Part shown: piece after piece, positions 15,931-24,768 of the stretch
Numbering within the stretch: position 1 is the first letter of the stretch
Layout of the letters: every line of letters starts with the position of its first letter
Assembly: GCF_004217175.1 (NCBI RefSeq)
Contig: NZ_SHKI01000004.1
Location: 62,001 to 126,000, forward strand
Direction of reading: 5' to 3'
DNA length: 64,000 bases
Origin: Leucobacter luti
Lineage (GTDB): Bacteria; Actinomycetota; Actinomycetes; Actinomycetales; Microbacteriaceae
The notes under the pieces: model-generated
Database searches by the model: none
Told to the model about the DNA's origin: nothing
What the model saw: only the letters and a program-made list of their open reading frames with translations
Made by a program: the position numbers and the translations under genes

Positions 15931-17177
15931 AGGAAGCACTTCCCCTCGCCGCGGTAACTCGGAATTGGGTCGCCGGCAACTCCGTCGGCGCCAACCGGCA
16001 CCACCTCGGCCGTGTGCTCCATTGGCTCCCCCGCTTTCGTGTGCCGCAGCCAGACGCGGTCGCCGATGCGCAGGCCGCGCGCGGCGTCCCCGCGCAGCGG
16101 CGTCTGCACTTCGCCGGCGCCCTCGCGCGACTCGTAGCGCAGCCCCGCGGGCCACACGGGCAGCGGGAGCCGGTCAGCGGAGGCGGGACCAGACGCGATC
16201 CAGCCTCCGCCCAGCAGGGTGACCCGGTCGGGGGTCGGGGTGCGCACCACGTCGAGCGCGAAGCCGAGCGCCGGGGCAACGTCGAAGCCGGTGTAGTGGT
16301 CGAAGAGGTGCGGGCCGTACAGCCCGCTTCCCGCGGCCACCTCCGTGATCGCCGGCTCCGCCACGGTCGATTCGACGGATCCGGTGCCGCCGCCGTTCAC
16401 GAACTCGAGGTCCGCCACGGCCCGCACCGCGGCCACCGCGGCCGCGCGGCGCTCGGCAAGCTCGGCCGCGCTCGCGCGCTGCACTGCGCGGAGCACCGTC
16501 CCCTCCGCCGGGTTGCCGGGGCGATCCCCAACGCCGGCGATCTGCGCCTCGTAGGCCATCACGCCCACGAGCGTGAACCCCTGCCGGCCCGCAACGGTGC
16601 GTGCGAGCGCGGCAAGCTCCGCCGGCAGCCGCAGCGGGGAGCGCCGCACGCCAATGTGCCCGAGCGCGCGCGAGCGCCACGACGCGTCGAAGTCGAGGCA
16701 GACCCGGATCGGCGCGCGCGACCCCGGCGCGGCAATCACGTCGATGAGGTCGAGCTGCGCCGGATCGTCAATCATCACGGTGACGCGCGCCGCGAGCTCG
16801 GCGGACGCCCCCAGCCGCGCGAGCGCCGCGCGGTCGACGCTCGGGTACGCAACGACGACGTCGTCGACGGTCTCGGCGAGCCACAGCGCCTCGGCGACCG
16901 TGTAGGCGAGCACACCGCCGAATCCCGGGAGCGCGAGCACCGCGTCGAGCACCGCCCGGGAGCGCACCGACTTGCTCGCCACACGCACCGGCACCCCGCC
17001 GGCCCGGCGCAGCAGATCGTCGGCGTTGCGACGCAGTGCCGGAACACTGAGCGCGACCACCGGTGCCGCGCGGTCGAGCGTGGCCGCGTTCAGGGTCGCC
17101 CAGTGGAGATCGGGATCGGCCCAGGGCGCAGCCCCGGCCGCAGCCACAACGTCGGGGCTGGTGAGATCGAGTGTCAT
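15927..17177 (-). CDS. Amino acid deaminase/aldolase, alanine-racemase-fold PLP enzyme
   Basis: The 416-aa fold-type III PLP enzyme resembles D-threonine aldolase/D-serine dehydratase. The N-terminal alanine-racemase-like barrel has PVRVASKSVRS, with Lys69 as the probable PLP lysine; FVNGGGTGS is the phosphate-binding glycine loop; the C-terminal beta domain contains LRHTKAGEPMEH. It is the first gene of a two-gene operon with the oxidase. The ATG at 17177 is leaderless by context. Exact substrate (D-Thr, D-Ser or other) is not determinable from sequence. Confidence 0.85.
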   Translation of the reverse strand: MTLDLTSPDVVAAAGAAPWADPDLHWATLNAATLDRAAPVVALSVPALRRNADDLLRRAGGVPVRVASKSVRSRAVLDAVLALPGFGGVLAYTVAEALWLAETVDDVVVAYPSVDRAALARLGASAELAARVTVMIDDPAQLDLIDVIAAPGSRAPIRVCLDFDASWRSRALGHIGVRRSPLRLPAELAALARTVAGRQGFTLVGVMAYEAQIAGVGDRPGNPAEGTVLRAVQRASAAELAERRAAAVAAVRAVADLEFVNGGGTGSVESTVAEPAITEVAAGSGLYGPHLFDHYTGFDVAPALGFALDVVRTPTPDRVTLLGGGWIASGPASADRLPLPVWPAGLRYESREGAGEVQTPLRGDAARGLRIGDRVWLRHTKAGEPMEHTAEVVPVGADGVAGDPIPSYRGEGKCFL

Positions 17178-17214
17178 GCACGAAGTGTATCCCCGCGGCG
17201 ATATCCTGATCCGC
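17178..17214. promoter_or_regulatory. 37-bp divergent leaderless promoter pair
   Basis: Minus-strand -10 TACACT (17184-17189) ends 6 nt before the ATG at 17177; plus-strand -10 TATCCT (17202-17207) ends 7 nt before the ATG at 17215. Only 12 bp separate the two -10 boxes, so each -35 region falls inside the opposite gene and the two polymerases should compete. Confidence 0.65.
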
Positions 17215-17628
17215 ATGGCACGAAACACCGCGGACACCATTCGAGGCTTCCTCACCGAGGTGCGCAGCGGCAGGTCGCCCGAGGTCGCCGGCGAGTACCT
17301 GGCCCCCGTGGTGCTCGCGCATCAGGTGCGCTCCGGTGCGCGCGAAACCGTCGAGCGCTCCCCCGCGAACTACACCGAGCACGTGGCGGAGATGATCGAG
17401 GCGTTCGGCGCATTCGAGTTCAGGATCGACGAGCTCCTCATCGACGGGGACCGGGGCTACGCCCGGTGGACCCAGCACGGCACGCACGTCGGCGAGATTG
17501 CGGGCGTGGCCCCGACGGGGCGAGCGCTTGAGACCGTCGGCAGCGCCGTGTACCGCGTCGCGGACGGCCGCATCGTGGAGTATTGGATCCAGCTCGACCC
17601 CGCGGGGCTGCGCGCTCAGCTCAGCTGA
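17215..17628 (+). CDS. SnoaL-like / nuclear transport factor 2 family protein
   Basis: The 137-aa cytosolic protein has the SnoaL-like polyketide-cyclase fold: N-terminal helix DTIRGFLTEVR, then the sheet FEFRIDELLIDGDRGYARWTQHGTHVGEIAGVAPTGRALETVGSAVYRVADGRIVEYWIQLD. The ADGRI.E.W ending is characteristic of this superfamily, which covers isomerases, cyclases and binding proteins. No specific substrate can be inferred. Its stop codon overlaps the tail of a converging small gene. Confidence 0.85.
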   Translation: MARNTADTIRGFLTEVRSGRSPEVAGEYLAPVVLAHQVRSGARETVERSPANYTEHVAEMIEAFGAFEFRIDELLIDGDRGYARWTQHGTHVGEIAGVAPTGRALETVGSAVYRVADGRIVEYWIQLDPAGLRAQLS

Positions 17629-17773
17629 CGTCGCGCACCGCGCGCTCCACCTCGGCCTGCCACGCCGCGCGGGCTGCGGCTCGGCGCGCGCGCCAGGCCC
17701 GCACGCGCAGTGCGACCGCCGCGAGCACGACGACGAGCACCGCGATGAGCAGGAGGGTTTTCGCAAAGACCAC
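17621..17773 (-). CDS. 50-aa single-pass membrane protein
   Basis: A short gene of 50 codons encodes a hydrophobic helix (about residues 2-22, FAKTLLLIAVLVVVLAAVAL) followed by a strongly basic Arg/Ala-rich cytoplasmic tail (RVRAWRARRAAARAAWQAEVERAV). Positive-inside charge predicts N-out/C-in. The GTG at 17773 has TAGGCT ending 6 nt upstream, so it is probably leaderless. It overlaps the converging SnoaL gene by 8 bases. Function is unknown; support is the transmembrane pattern and promoter, not homology. Confidence 0.6.
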   Translation of the reverse strand: MVFAKTLLLIAVLVVVLAAVALRVRAWRARRAAARAAWQAEVERAVRDVS

Positions 17774-17779
17774 GGGAGC

Positions 17780-17785
17780 AGCCTA
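17780..17785 (-). promoter_or_regulatory. -10 box of the small membrane protein gene
   Basis: TAGGCT on the minus strand, 6 nt before the GTG. Confidence 0.5.
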
Positions 17786-18009
17786 GCGCGAGCGCCGCCC
17801 GAAGCGGTCGATATGAGAATGTGACCTGCGGCCGGGGCACGCCGCCGCGGCGCGATCACACGCGTGATCAGGCGACGCCGCCGGAACGCGACGCCGCCCT
17901 CCACGGCGATGCACGCCACTCCGGCCCGTCGCGGGCGGCGCGCGGTTGACCGCCCACCCGGCGCTGGGTACCGTGGGGCGCGGGGGCCAGCACTCGAAAG
18001 GCCGCATCG

Positions 18010-18846
18010 TTGCCGCACTCGCACCGCACCGCACAATTTCTCGCCGCTCTCGCCGCCGGAGCGCTCCTGTTCTCAGCAACAGCGTGCGCGTCGAACGGAG
18101 ACACGAGCGAGTCTGCCCCGGCCACCGATGTCGAGCTCCTCAACAGCTACGTCGTCGCCACAGACAGCTCCTTCGTCCCGTTCGAGTTCGACCGCGACGG
18201 GGAGCACGTCGGCTTCGACATCGACCTCATCACCGCGATCGCCGACGAGGTGGGGTTTGCCATCACGCTCGAGACCACCAACTTCGACGGCGTGATCCCC
18301 GGCCTCCAAACAGGTGCCTTCGACCTCGCCATCGCCGGGATTACCATCACGGACGAGCGCCGCAAGACCGTCGACTTCTCGGACCCCTATTACCGGTCAG
18401 GGATCATCGTGGGCGTCCCCGCGGACAACACCGATATCCGCGAGATCGGTGATCTCGCGGATCGAACGGTCGCGTCACGCCTCGGGTCCGCGCCGCTCGA
18501 GTACCTCGCCGAGCACGTCCCCACCGCGACCGCACTCCCCTACGAGCAACTCGATCAGGTGTACCTCGCGGTCGAGGGCGGCACCGCCGACGCGGTGCTC
18601 TACGACGCGCCGAACGTCGAGTACTACATCAGCACCACCGGCAAGGGGAAGCTCAAGACGGTCGGCGGGCTCCTGGAGGCGCAAGAGTACGGGATCGCCG
18701 TCGCCCCCGGGAATGACGACCTCGTGGACGCGGTGAATGCCGCGCTCGCGAAGATCATCGACGACGGCCGCTACGAGCAGATCTACGAGGAGTGGTTCGG
18801 CGGCGAGCCGGCCTGGCTCGACGAGCTCGCCGGAATGGCGAAGTAG
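18010..18846 (+). CDS. Amino acid ABC transporter substrate-binding lipoprotein
   Basis: The 278-aa family 3 solute-binding protein is probably specific for a polar amino acid such as glutamine or glutamate. The N-terminal signal peptide ends in a lipobox ATAC. The mature domain shows the family signature VGFDIDLITAIADEVGF, FDGVIPGLQTGAFDLAIAGITIT, and YGIAV..GNDDLVDAVNAAL. The start is a rare TTG at 18010, with GAAAGG about 8 nt upstream. It is first in a three-gene transporter operon. Confidence 0.92.
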   Translation: MPHSHRTAQFLAALAAGALLFSATACASNGDTSESAPATDVELLNSYVVATDSSFVPFEFDRDGEHVGFDIDLITAIADEVGFAITLETTNFDGVIPGLQTGAFDLAIAGITITDERRKTVDFSDPYYRSGIIVGVPADNTDIREIGDLADRTVASRLGSAPLEYLAEHVPTATALPYEQLDQVYLAVEGGTADAVLYDAPNVEYYISTTGKGKLKTVGGLLEAQEYGIAVAPGNDDLVDAVNAALAKIIDDGRYEQIYEEWFGGEPAWLDELAGMAK

Positions 18847-18912
18847 GACACCCGGAACGCCCCGGGGCGGTCGCAACGGCGCGCCCGCCCCAGGGGCCTC
18901 GCGGTCACGCAC

Positions 18913-19584
18913 ATGCGCATCATCGCCTCCTTCGACTGGGCCGGAGTCATCGCGTTTCTCCCCGCCCTCGCCACCGGCCTCGGCTACACGCTCCTCGTGT
19001 CCGTCGCCGGCCTCACCATCGGCTTCGCCCTCGGCGCGCTCGCTGGCCTCGGGCGGCTCAGCACGCTGCGCCCCGTGGTGTGGCTCAGCGTCGGGTACAT
19101 CGAGCTGTTCCGCGGCACCCCTGTGCTCGTGCAGGCGATCTGGATCTACTTCGCGCTGCCGCTCCTCATCAACTACACGCTCCCCTCGCTCGTCGCGGGC
19201 GTGATCGTGATCGGGCTCAACTCTGGCGCCTACATCGCGGAGATCGTCCGCGGTGCGGTGCAATCGATCGACCGCGGCCAGACCGAGGCCGGCAGGTCAC
19301 TGGGAATGACGCGGTTCAACACCGCCGTCCACGTGGTCTGGCCGCAGGCGTTCCGGCGCATGATCCCGCCGCTCGGCAACCAGTTCATCATCAGCATCAA
19401 GGACACGTCGCTCCTCTCGGTGATCCTGGTGCCGGAGCTCATCTTCCAGGGCCGCCTCATCGCCGCCAGCCACTTCAACGCTGTCGAGATCTACACCACG
19501 GTCGCCGCCTTCTACCTGGTGATCACGCTCTCCCTGTCGAAGCTGCTCAACGTGCTTGAGCGCAGATTGGATCGCCACACATGA
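18913..19584 (+). CDS. Amino acid ABC transporter permease
   Basis: The 223-aa permease of the HisM/GlnP family has five or so membrane helices and the EAA loop ([35 protein letters not shown]) that contacts the ATPase. It begins 66 bp after the binding-protein gene and its stop overlaps the ATPase start by 4 bases. A single permease gene implies a homodimeric channel. The ribosome site is weak. Confidence 0.94.
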   Translation: MRIIASFDWAGVIAFLPALATGLGYTLLVSVAGLTIGFALGALAGLGRLSTLRPVVWLSVGYIELFRGTPVLVQAIWIYFALPLLINYTLPSLVAGVIVIGLNSGAYIAEIVRGAVQSIDRGQTEAGRSLGMTRFNTAVHVVWPQAFRRMIPPLGNQFIISIKDTSLLSVILVPELIFQGRLIAASHFNAVEIYTTVAAFYLVITLSLSKLLNVLERRLDRHT

Positions 19585-20312
19585 CCCCCATCATCGCCGT
19601 GCGCGGGCTGCGAAAATCGTTCGGAGACGCGGAGGTGCTCAGCGGGATCGGGCTGAGCGTCGCCGAGTCTGAGGTCGTGTGCGTCATCGGACCGTCCGGC
19701 TCGGGAAAGAGCACGCTGCTGCGCTGCCTCAACCGCCTGGAGGCGAGCACGAGCGGCTCGATCGTGATCGATGGTCAGGAGCTGACCGCCGACCACGTCA
19801 ATATCGACCGCGTGCGCGCGGAGATTGGGATGGTGTTCCAGCAGTTCAATCTGTTTCCGCACCGCACCGCACTCGAAAATGTGGCGCTCGCGCCCCGGGT
19901 GGTGCGCGGCATCAGCGCGGCGGTGGCCCGGGCACGCGCGCAGGAGCTGCTCGCGAAGGTGGGGCTCGCAGACAAGGCCAACGCGTACCCGGCGCAGCTC
20001 TCCGGCGGGCAGCAGCAGCGCGTCGCGATCGCCCGCGCGCTCGCGATGGAACCCAAGATCCTGCTCTTCGACGAGCCCACCTCGGCGCTCGATCCGGAGC
20101 TCGTCGGCGAGGTGCTCGCCGTGATGCAGGCGCTCGCGGAGGAGGGAATGACGATGGTCGTCGTGACTCACGAGATGGGTTTCGCACGGAGCGTGGCGGA
20201 TCGAGTGCTCTTCATGGACGGCGGGGTGATCGTTGAGAGCGGCACACCGGCGGAGGTGTTTGACGCGCCGCAGGAGCCGCGCACGCGCGCGTTCCTGCGG
20301 CAAGTGCAGTAG
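19581..20312 (+). CDS. Amino acid ABC transporter ATP-binding protein
   Basis: The 243-aa ATPase is of the GlnQ/HisP type: Walker [10 protein letters not shown] (about residues 37-45), Q-loop [10 protein letters not shown], signature [15 protein letters not shown], Walker [15 protein letters not shown] and H-loop [10 protein letters not shown]. The full length and ATGA coupling to the permease show a complete polar amino acid importer together with the two preceding genes. Confidence 0.96.
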   Translation: MTPIIAVRGLRKSFGDAEVLSGIGLSVAESEVVCVIGPSGSGKSTLLRCLNRLEASTSGSIVIDGQELTADHVNIDRVRAEIGMVFQQFNLFPHRTALENVALAPRVVRGISAAVARARAQELLAKVGLADKANAYPAQLSGGQQQRVAIARALAMEPKILLFDEPTSALDPELVGEVLAVMQALAEEGMTMVVVTHEMGFARSVADRVLFMDGGVIVESGTPAEVFDAPQEPRTRAFLRQVQ

Positions 20313-20360
20313 CCCGCGGCGCATCGATCGTACCGGCGCGCGGTCGCGAGCCACGATCGG

Positions 20361-20408
20361 CACAGGCGCACAGGCGCACAGGCGCACAGGCGCACAGGCG
20401 CACGGGCG
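20361..20408. repeat. 8-bp tandem repeat, six units
   Basis: CACAGGCG is repeated five times with a sixth unit differing at one base. It lies between converging genes and is a likely site of replication-slippage length variation. Confidence 0.9.
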
Positions 20409-20432
20409 CGATCCGCGATCGACACGGGGCGG

Positions 20433-20487
20433 CACAGCGCACCGGGGCCGGGGCCGGGAAATCCTCCCCCGAGCCCGGTGCGCTGTG
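20433..20487. terminator. Hairpin between converging genes
   Basis: A perfect 14-bp stem (20433-20446 with 20474-20487) with a long GC-rich inner part lies between the transporter operon and the surface-protein gene. It could stop transcription from both sides; no U-tract is present. Confidence 0.6.
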
Positions 20488-20542
20488 ATGCAGTGCGCTG
20501 CGATGCGGTGCAGTGCGGTGCACTACACGCCACGCTCCGAGG

Positions 20543-22510
20543 TTAGGCTGCGCGCCTGCGGGCGACGAGCACCCCCGCGGCGCCGAGCACGATCGCGCCG
20601 AGAGCCGCTGCCGCGATCATGAGCGGCGAACCCGCCCCGGTTTCGCTGAGCGTCCCGGGCGCTCCCGCGGTGTCCACCGCGGCCGGCAGCTCTCCCGCCG
20701 TGTCGATCGGGGCGTTCGGGTCTGCCGGATCGGCGGGATCGGCCGGATCGGCCGGATCGGCCGGATCCTTGGGGCCCGTCGGTCCCGTCGGGCCGGTCGG
20801 GTCGGTCGGGTGTATCGGGCCCGTGGTGCCGGCGCCCACCGTCAACGTGTAGTCGCGCGCGTCCGTGCCGAACGCGTCCGTCACGCTGACGGTGAACGTG
20901 TAGGTGCCGGTGGCCGTCGGGGTGCCCCGCAGCGTCCCGGTTGCGGGGTCTACCGCCATTCCAGCGGGGAGCCCCGCGGTGTCGGCGGCCGCACCGGCTC
21001 CGGCAGCCGCGGCAGCGTCCGCCGCGGGGTCGGCAACGGCCCAGCTGAGGTCGGCGTACCCGGTCGCGGTGATCACGGTGTCCGGGTACGCGGTGCCCAC
21101 GGTGCCGTCGGCGAGGGGCCCGTCGAAGGTGATCGCCGGCGCGGGCGCGACGATCCGCGCCGCGGCGCTCGCGCCGCTCTGCCCCCAGAAGTCGTCGCGC
21201 CAGCGCACGCGGTACTGCAGCTCGCGCGCCTCCGCCGTTGCCACGATCTCGAACTGCTCATCCACCGCGTCTTCGATGTCGGTCCAGGTCTCCCCGTCCG
21301 GGGAGTTCTGCCAGATAATGCCGCCACCGTTGCCGCGCTTGATTCCCACCGCTTCAGTCTCGAAGCGCACCAGCTCGTCTGGGTCGGTGATCGTGGCGTC
21401 CGCGGGGTCGGTGACACTCGGGGTGTTCACGATCGTCACGGTGCTGCCCTTTTCGGCGTTGCTCCAGCCGCCGTTCGCGGAGAGAATCTCGCCGGTCACG
21501 GGGTTCTTGTTGATCGAGAATGGCGCGGTGGGGGTGCGCCGGAAGCTCTCGGAGCGCACGCCGGTGGTGAAGTCGGCGGCCATGAGCAGGTCCCAGTACG
21601 GGACGTTGCCGAACGCGCGGTCAAGCTCGTCGTAGCCGATCACCTCGTGCATCGGGCTCCCCACGGCGACGGAGGAGACCGTCTCGCCGGTGGCCGGGTT
21701 GAACACGCCCAGGCGGCTTCCCGAGCTGTCCGCGAAGTAGACGCGCTCGTCAGTACCGTCGGCGCGCAGCGTGCCGATCGAGCTGAGCCCGGCAATGGTC
21801 GCAGAGTCGAGCTGTGCGAGCGTGCTGGCGTCGAGCGTGAGCACCTGGTCACCGCGGCCAGTGAGGAGCTGCGTGTCACCGTTGATGAGCTGGAGCGAGT
21901 GGTAGTTCACGCCGGGGAGCTCCACGCGCGCAAGCTCTGCCCCCGTGTGCGCGTCGAGCCGCACGAGGATCCCGTCGAGGTCCACCGCGGTGACGGTCTG
22001 CGCGTCACGTGAGATCGCGATCTCCTCAATCATTGGCGGCACCTCGGTGAAGGTCTCGATCAGTGTGCCGGCGACCAGGTCGATCACGCCGATCCCGGTC
22101 GTGGTGGTGCCCTGTGTCAGTGCGATGTAGGCGCGGCTCCCGTCGGCGGTGAGGCGAATGTACTCGGCGCCGGTCGCGGGGAGCTCGATCCGCTGGCTCA
22201 CCGTGCGCGAGGCCATGTCGATGAACACGAACTCGTTACTCTCGTCGCTCACCACGTAGCCGGTTGCCCCGTCGGGGGAAGAAACGAAGTCGCTCGGGCG
22301 CGATTCGTCCGCGATGTGGATCTCGGTCTGCAGGTCCGGGGTGAACGAGGTGGTCGCCGCCCGGGCGACGGGAGCCGTCACCTCGCTGGGTTCCCCGGGC
22401 ATCTCGAGGGCGAACGTGGGTGCGGCGAGCGTCAGTGCCAGAACGCCGCCCAGCGTTGCACCAATCATGCCCCGAGTGCGTATCGTGCGATGCGATCGTG
22501 TACTCCCCAT
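20543..22510 (-). CDS. Secreted wall-anchored beta-propeller protein with Ig-like domain
   Basis: The 655-aa surface protein starts with a signal peptide (basic start, MIGATLGGVLALTLAAPTFA). A YncE/SMP-30-like beta-propeller follows (about residues 50-370, repeated VIDL, VDLDG, TLDAS strands). Next come a SPDGETWTDIEDA-type segment, a putative Ig domain (GTVGTAYPDTVITATG...LPAGMAVDPATGTLRGTPTATGTYTFTV), and a Pro-Thr/Asp-Pro linker with five ADP repeats. The end is a sorting signal LSETG, hydrophobic helix and RRR tail, a variant of LPXTG/LAXTG. The ATG at 22510 has GAGGGGAAG upstream. The ligand is unknown. Confidence 0.8.
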   Translation of the reverse strand: MGSTRSHRTIRTRGMIGATLGGVLALTLAAPTFALEMPGEPSEVTAPVARAATTSFTPDLQTEIHIADESRPSDFVSSPDGATGYVVSDESNEFVFIDMASRTVSQRIELPATGAEYIRLTADGSRAYIALTQGTTTTGIGVIDLVAGTLIETFTEVPPMIEEIAISRDAQTVTAVDLDGILVRLDAHTGAELARVELPGVNYHSLQLINGDTQLLTGRGDQVLTLDASTLAQLDSATIAGLSSIGTLRADGTDERVYFADSSGSRLGVFNPATGETVSSVAVGSPMHEVIGYDELDRAFGNVPYWDLLMAADFTTGVRSESFRRTPTAPFSINKNPVTGEILSANGGWSNAEKGSTVTIVNTPSVTDPADATITDPDELVRFETEAVGIKRGNGGGIIWQNSPDGETWTDIEDAVDEQFEIVATAEARELQYRVRWRDDFWGQSGASAAARIVAPAPAITFDGPLADGTVGTAYPDTVITATGYADLSWAVADPAADAAAAAGAGAAADTAGLPAGMAVDPATGTLRGTPTATGTYTFTVSVTDAFGTDARDYTLTVGAGTTGPIHPTDPTGPTGPTGPKDPADPADPADPADPADPNAPIDTAGELPAAVDTAGAPGTLSETGAGSPLMIAAAALGAIVLGAAGVLVARRRAA

Positions 22511-22794
22511 GCGAAGAACTTCCCCTCTGCCCCCTACGGGCACCGCGCACCCCGCGGTTGCGGCGAGACGCACGACATGACCTCCGCGTGTGGCGCGGAG
22601 CATGGGGGAAGAAGCCCCCACAACACTCACGGTATGAGGAGATTCCCGGGCTGAGTACAACTGGGGGGTAAAGGAGCACGACACTGAGTGTTATCGCCCA
22701 CAAATAGAGTAAGCCCCGCCGTTGGGCAGAACGGCGGGGCTTACAGTCTGTGAGTGGCACCCCCAGCGACGCTGCGGGGTGCCAGCGGCGCGGG
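22511..22794. other. Spacer upstream of the surface-protein gene
   Basis: This 284-bp spacer holds the surface-protein promoter region, a palindrome ACACTGAGTGT (22681-22691) also found near kgd, and the pckG terminator. No further gene is seen. Confidence 0.5.
22709..22744 (-). terminator. Terminator of pckG
   Basis: A perfect 15-bp stem (22709-22723 with 22730-22744) and 6-nt loop, followed on the minus strand by CTCTATTTG, lies 51 bases after the pckG stop. Confidence 0.8.
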
Positions 22795-24642
22795 TTAGGC
22801 GCCGAGGCGGGAGCGGAGCCCCGCGAGCTGATCCTGCAGGGCGCCCGGGAGGCGGTCTCCGAACTGCGCGAAGAACTCCTCCGTCAGGTCCGACTCAGCG
22901 AGCCACGAGGCCGGATCGATCGCGAACAGCTCAGCCATGTCCGCCTCGGGCACCCGGATGCCGTCGAGGTTCAGCTCGCCGTCGGCCGGTACGGTGCCGA
23001 TCGCGGTCTCGCGGCCGGTCACGTCGCCCTCGACCCGGCGGATCACCCAGTCGATGACGCGGGAGTTCTCACCGAAGCCGGGCCACAGGAAGCGACCGTC
23101 GGTGCCCTTCCGGAACCAGTTCACCTGGAAGATCTTCGGGGCCTTGTCGCCGAGCGTCTCGCCCATCTCAAGCCAGTGGCCCCAGTAGTCGGCCATGTTG
23201 TAGCCGCAGAACGGAAGCATCGCGAACGGGTCGCGGCGCAGCTCACCAACGGTGCCCTCCTGCGCGGCGGTCTTCTCGGAAGAGATCGTTGCGCCGACGA
23301 ATACGCCGTGGTCCCACGAGAGCGACTGCGCGACGAGCGGCACGTTCGTGGCGCGACGTCCGCCGAATAGGATCGCGTCGAGCGGCACGCCGTTCTGCTC
23401 GTACCAGTCCTGCGCGAGCGTGGGGGTCTGCTGGATCGGGACGGTGAAGCGGGAGTTCGGGTGCGCGGCAACGCGGCCGGAGTCCGGGGTCCACTCGTTG
23501 CCCTGCCAGTCGATGAGGTGATCGGGCACCTCGTCGGTCTTCCCCTCCCACCACACGTCGCCGTCGTCGGTCAGCGCGACGTTCGTGTAGATGGTGTTGC
23601 CCCACAGCGTCTCCATCGCGACGGGGTTGGTGGTCTCACCGGTGCCGGGGGCGACGCCGAAGAAGCCGGCCTCCGGGTTGATCGCGTACAGGCGGCCGTC
23701 ACGGCCGGGACGCAGCCACGCGATGTCGTCGCCAATGGTCTCGACCTTCCAGCCCGGGATCGTGGGCTGAAGCATGGCGAGGTTCGTCTTACCGCAGGCC
23801 GACGGGAACGCGGCCGACAGGTGGTACGCCTTGTTGGTCTCGGTGTTGGTGAGCTTGAGGAGCAGCATGTGCTCTGCGAGCCAGCCCTCGTTCTTGCCCA
23901 TCACGCTGGCAATGCGCAGCGCGAAGCACTTCTTCGAGAGCAGTGCGTTCCCGCCGTAGCCGGAGCCGTAGGACCAGACCTCAAGCGTCTCCGGGAAGTG
24001 CGTGATGTACTTGGTGTCGTTGCACGGCCAGGCGCTGTCTTCCTCGCCGATCTCGAGCGGAGCGCCGACCGAGTGCACGGTGCGCACCCACTCGCCCCCG
24101 GGGAGAATGCCGTCGAGTGCGGCCTGCCCCATGCGGGTCATGATCCGCATGTTGAGCACGGCGTAGGGAGAATCGGTGATCTCGATCCCGAGCTGCGTGA
24201 TCGCGCCGCCGACCGGGCCCATCGAGAACGGGACGACGTACATGGTGCGCCCGCGCATTGCGCCGTCGAAGAGGGGCATGAGTTCGGCCTTCATGGCGTC
24301 TGGCGCCATCCAATTGTTCGTGGGGCCGGCGTCTGCCTCGTTCTCGGAGCAGATGAACGTGCGATCCTCAACACGCGCCACATCGGCCGGGTGCGACCGG
24401 GCGAGGAAGCTGCCGGGGCGGAGGTCCTTGTTGAGCGGGATCAGTGTGCCCGCCTCGACCATCTCGGAGGTGATCCGGTTCCACTCGTCCTGCGAGCCCG
24501 TGCACCACACCACAGCGTCGGGCTTCGTGAGCTCGGCAACCTCGGTTACCCACTGCAGCACTTCGGTGTTTGACGTGGTCGCTTCGGCGGCGACGAGATC
24601 CGCGATTGACGGCGCGGTCTCGACGGTCTGACTGATGCCCAT
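22795..24642 (-). CDS. pckG: Phosphoenolpyruvate carboxykinase (GTP)
   Basis: The 615-aa enzyme converts oxaloacetate and GTP to PEP, GDP and CO2, the entry step of gluconeogenesis when cells grow on acetate, propionate or amino acids. The active-site signature [13 protein letters not shown] (about residue 277 on), the GTP-specific FGGRR, and EGSFD-like C-terminal elements match the GTP class rather than the ATP class. The ATG at 24642 has TGAGGAG upstream; an extra 8 codons of open frame lie upstream but lack a ribosome site. It is divergent from a RamB-type regulator. Confidence 0.97.
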   Translation of the reverse strand: MGISQTVETAPSIADLVAAEATTSNTEVLQWVTEVAELTKPDAVVWCTGSQDEWNRITSEMVEAGTLIPLNKDLRPGSFLARSHPADVARVEDRTFICSENEADAGPTNNWMAPDAMKAELMPLFDGAMRGRTMYVVPFSMGPVGGAITQLGIEITDSPYAVLNMRIMTRMGQAALDGILPGGEWVRTVHSVGAPLEIGEEDSAWPCNDTKYITHFPETLEVWSYGSGYGGNALLSKKCFALRIASVMGKNEGWLAEHMLLLKLTNTETNKAYHLSAAFPSACGKTNLAMLQPTIPGWKVETIGDDIAWLRPGRDGRLYAINPEAGFFGVAPGTGETTNPVAMETLWGNTIYTNVALTDDGDVWWEGKTDEVPDHLIDWQGNEWTPDSGRVAAHPNSRFTVPIQQTPTLAQDWYEQNGVPLDAILFGGRRATNVPLVAQSLSWDHGVFVGATISSEKTAAQEGTVGELRRDPFAMLPFCGYNMADYWGHWLEMGETLGDKAPKIFQVNWFRKGTDGRFLWPGFGENSRVIDWVIRRVEGDVTGRETAIGTVPADGELNLDGIRVPEADMAELFAIDPASWLAESDLTEEFFAQFGDRLPGALQDQLAGLRSRLGA

Positions 24643-24768
24643 GTGGTCGTGCTCCTCAGAACTCACTCTGGTGAAGAATCGGTGACATCTCCATTCTGAG
24701 GAACAAATTCACGTCTCGTTCACCAAATCGGCTGTAAACTTTTAAGAAATTTGCCGTATAGTCAACTT
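24643..24768. promoter_or_regulatory. pckG-ramB divergent promoter
   Basis: This 126-bp AT-rich spacer (by local standards) has TATAGT at 24757-24762, ending 6 nt before the ramB ATG, so a leaderless mRNA. AAACTTTTAAG and AAATTTGCCG around 24736-24756 resemble the corynebacterial RamB motif AAAGTTTGCAAA and would overlap the ramB -35/-10 region, suggesting autoregulation. This is inference from motif likeness. Confidence 0.5.
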
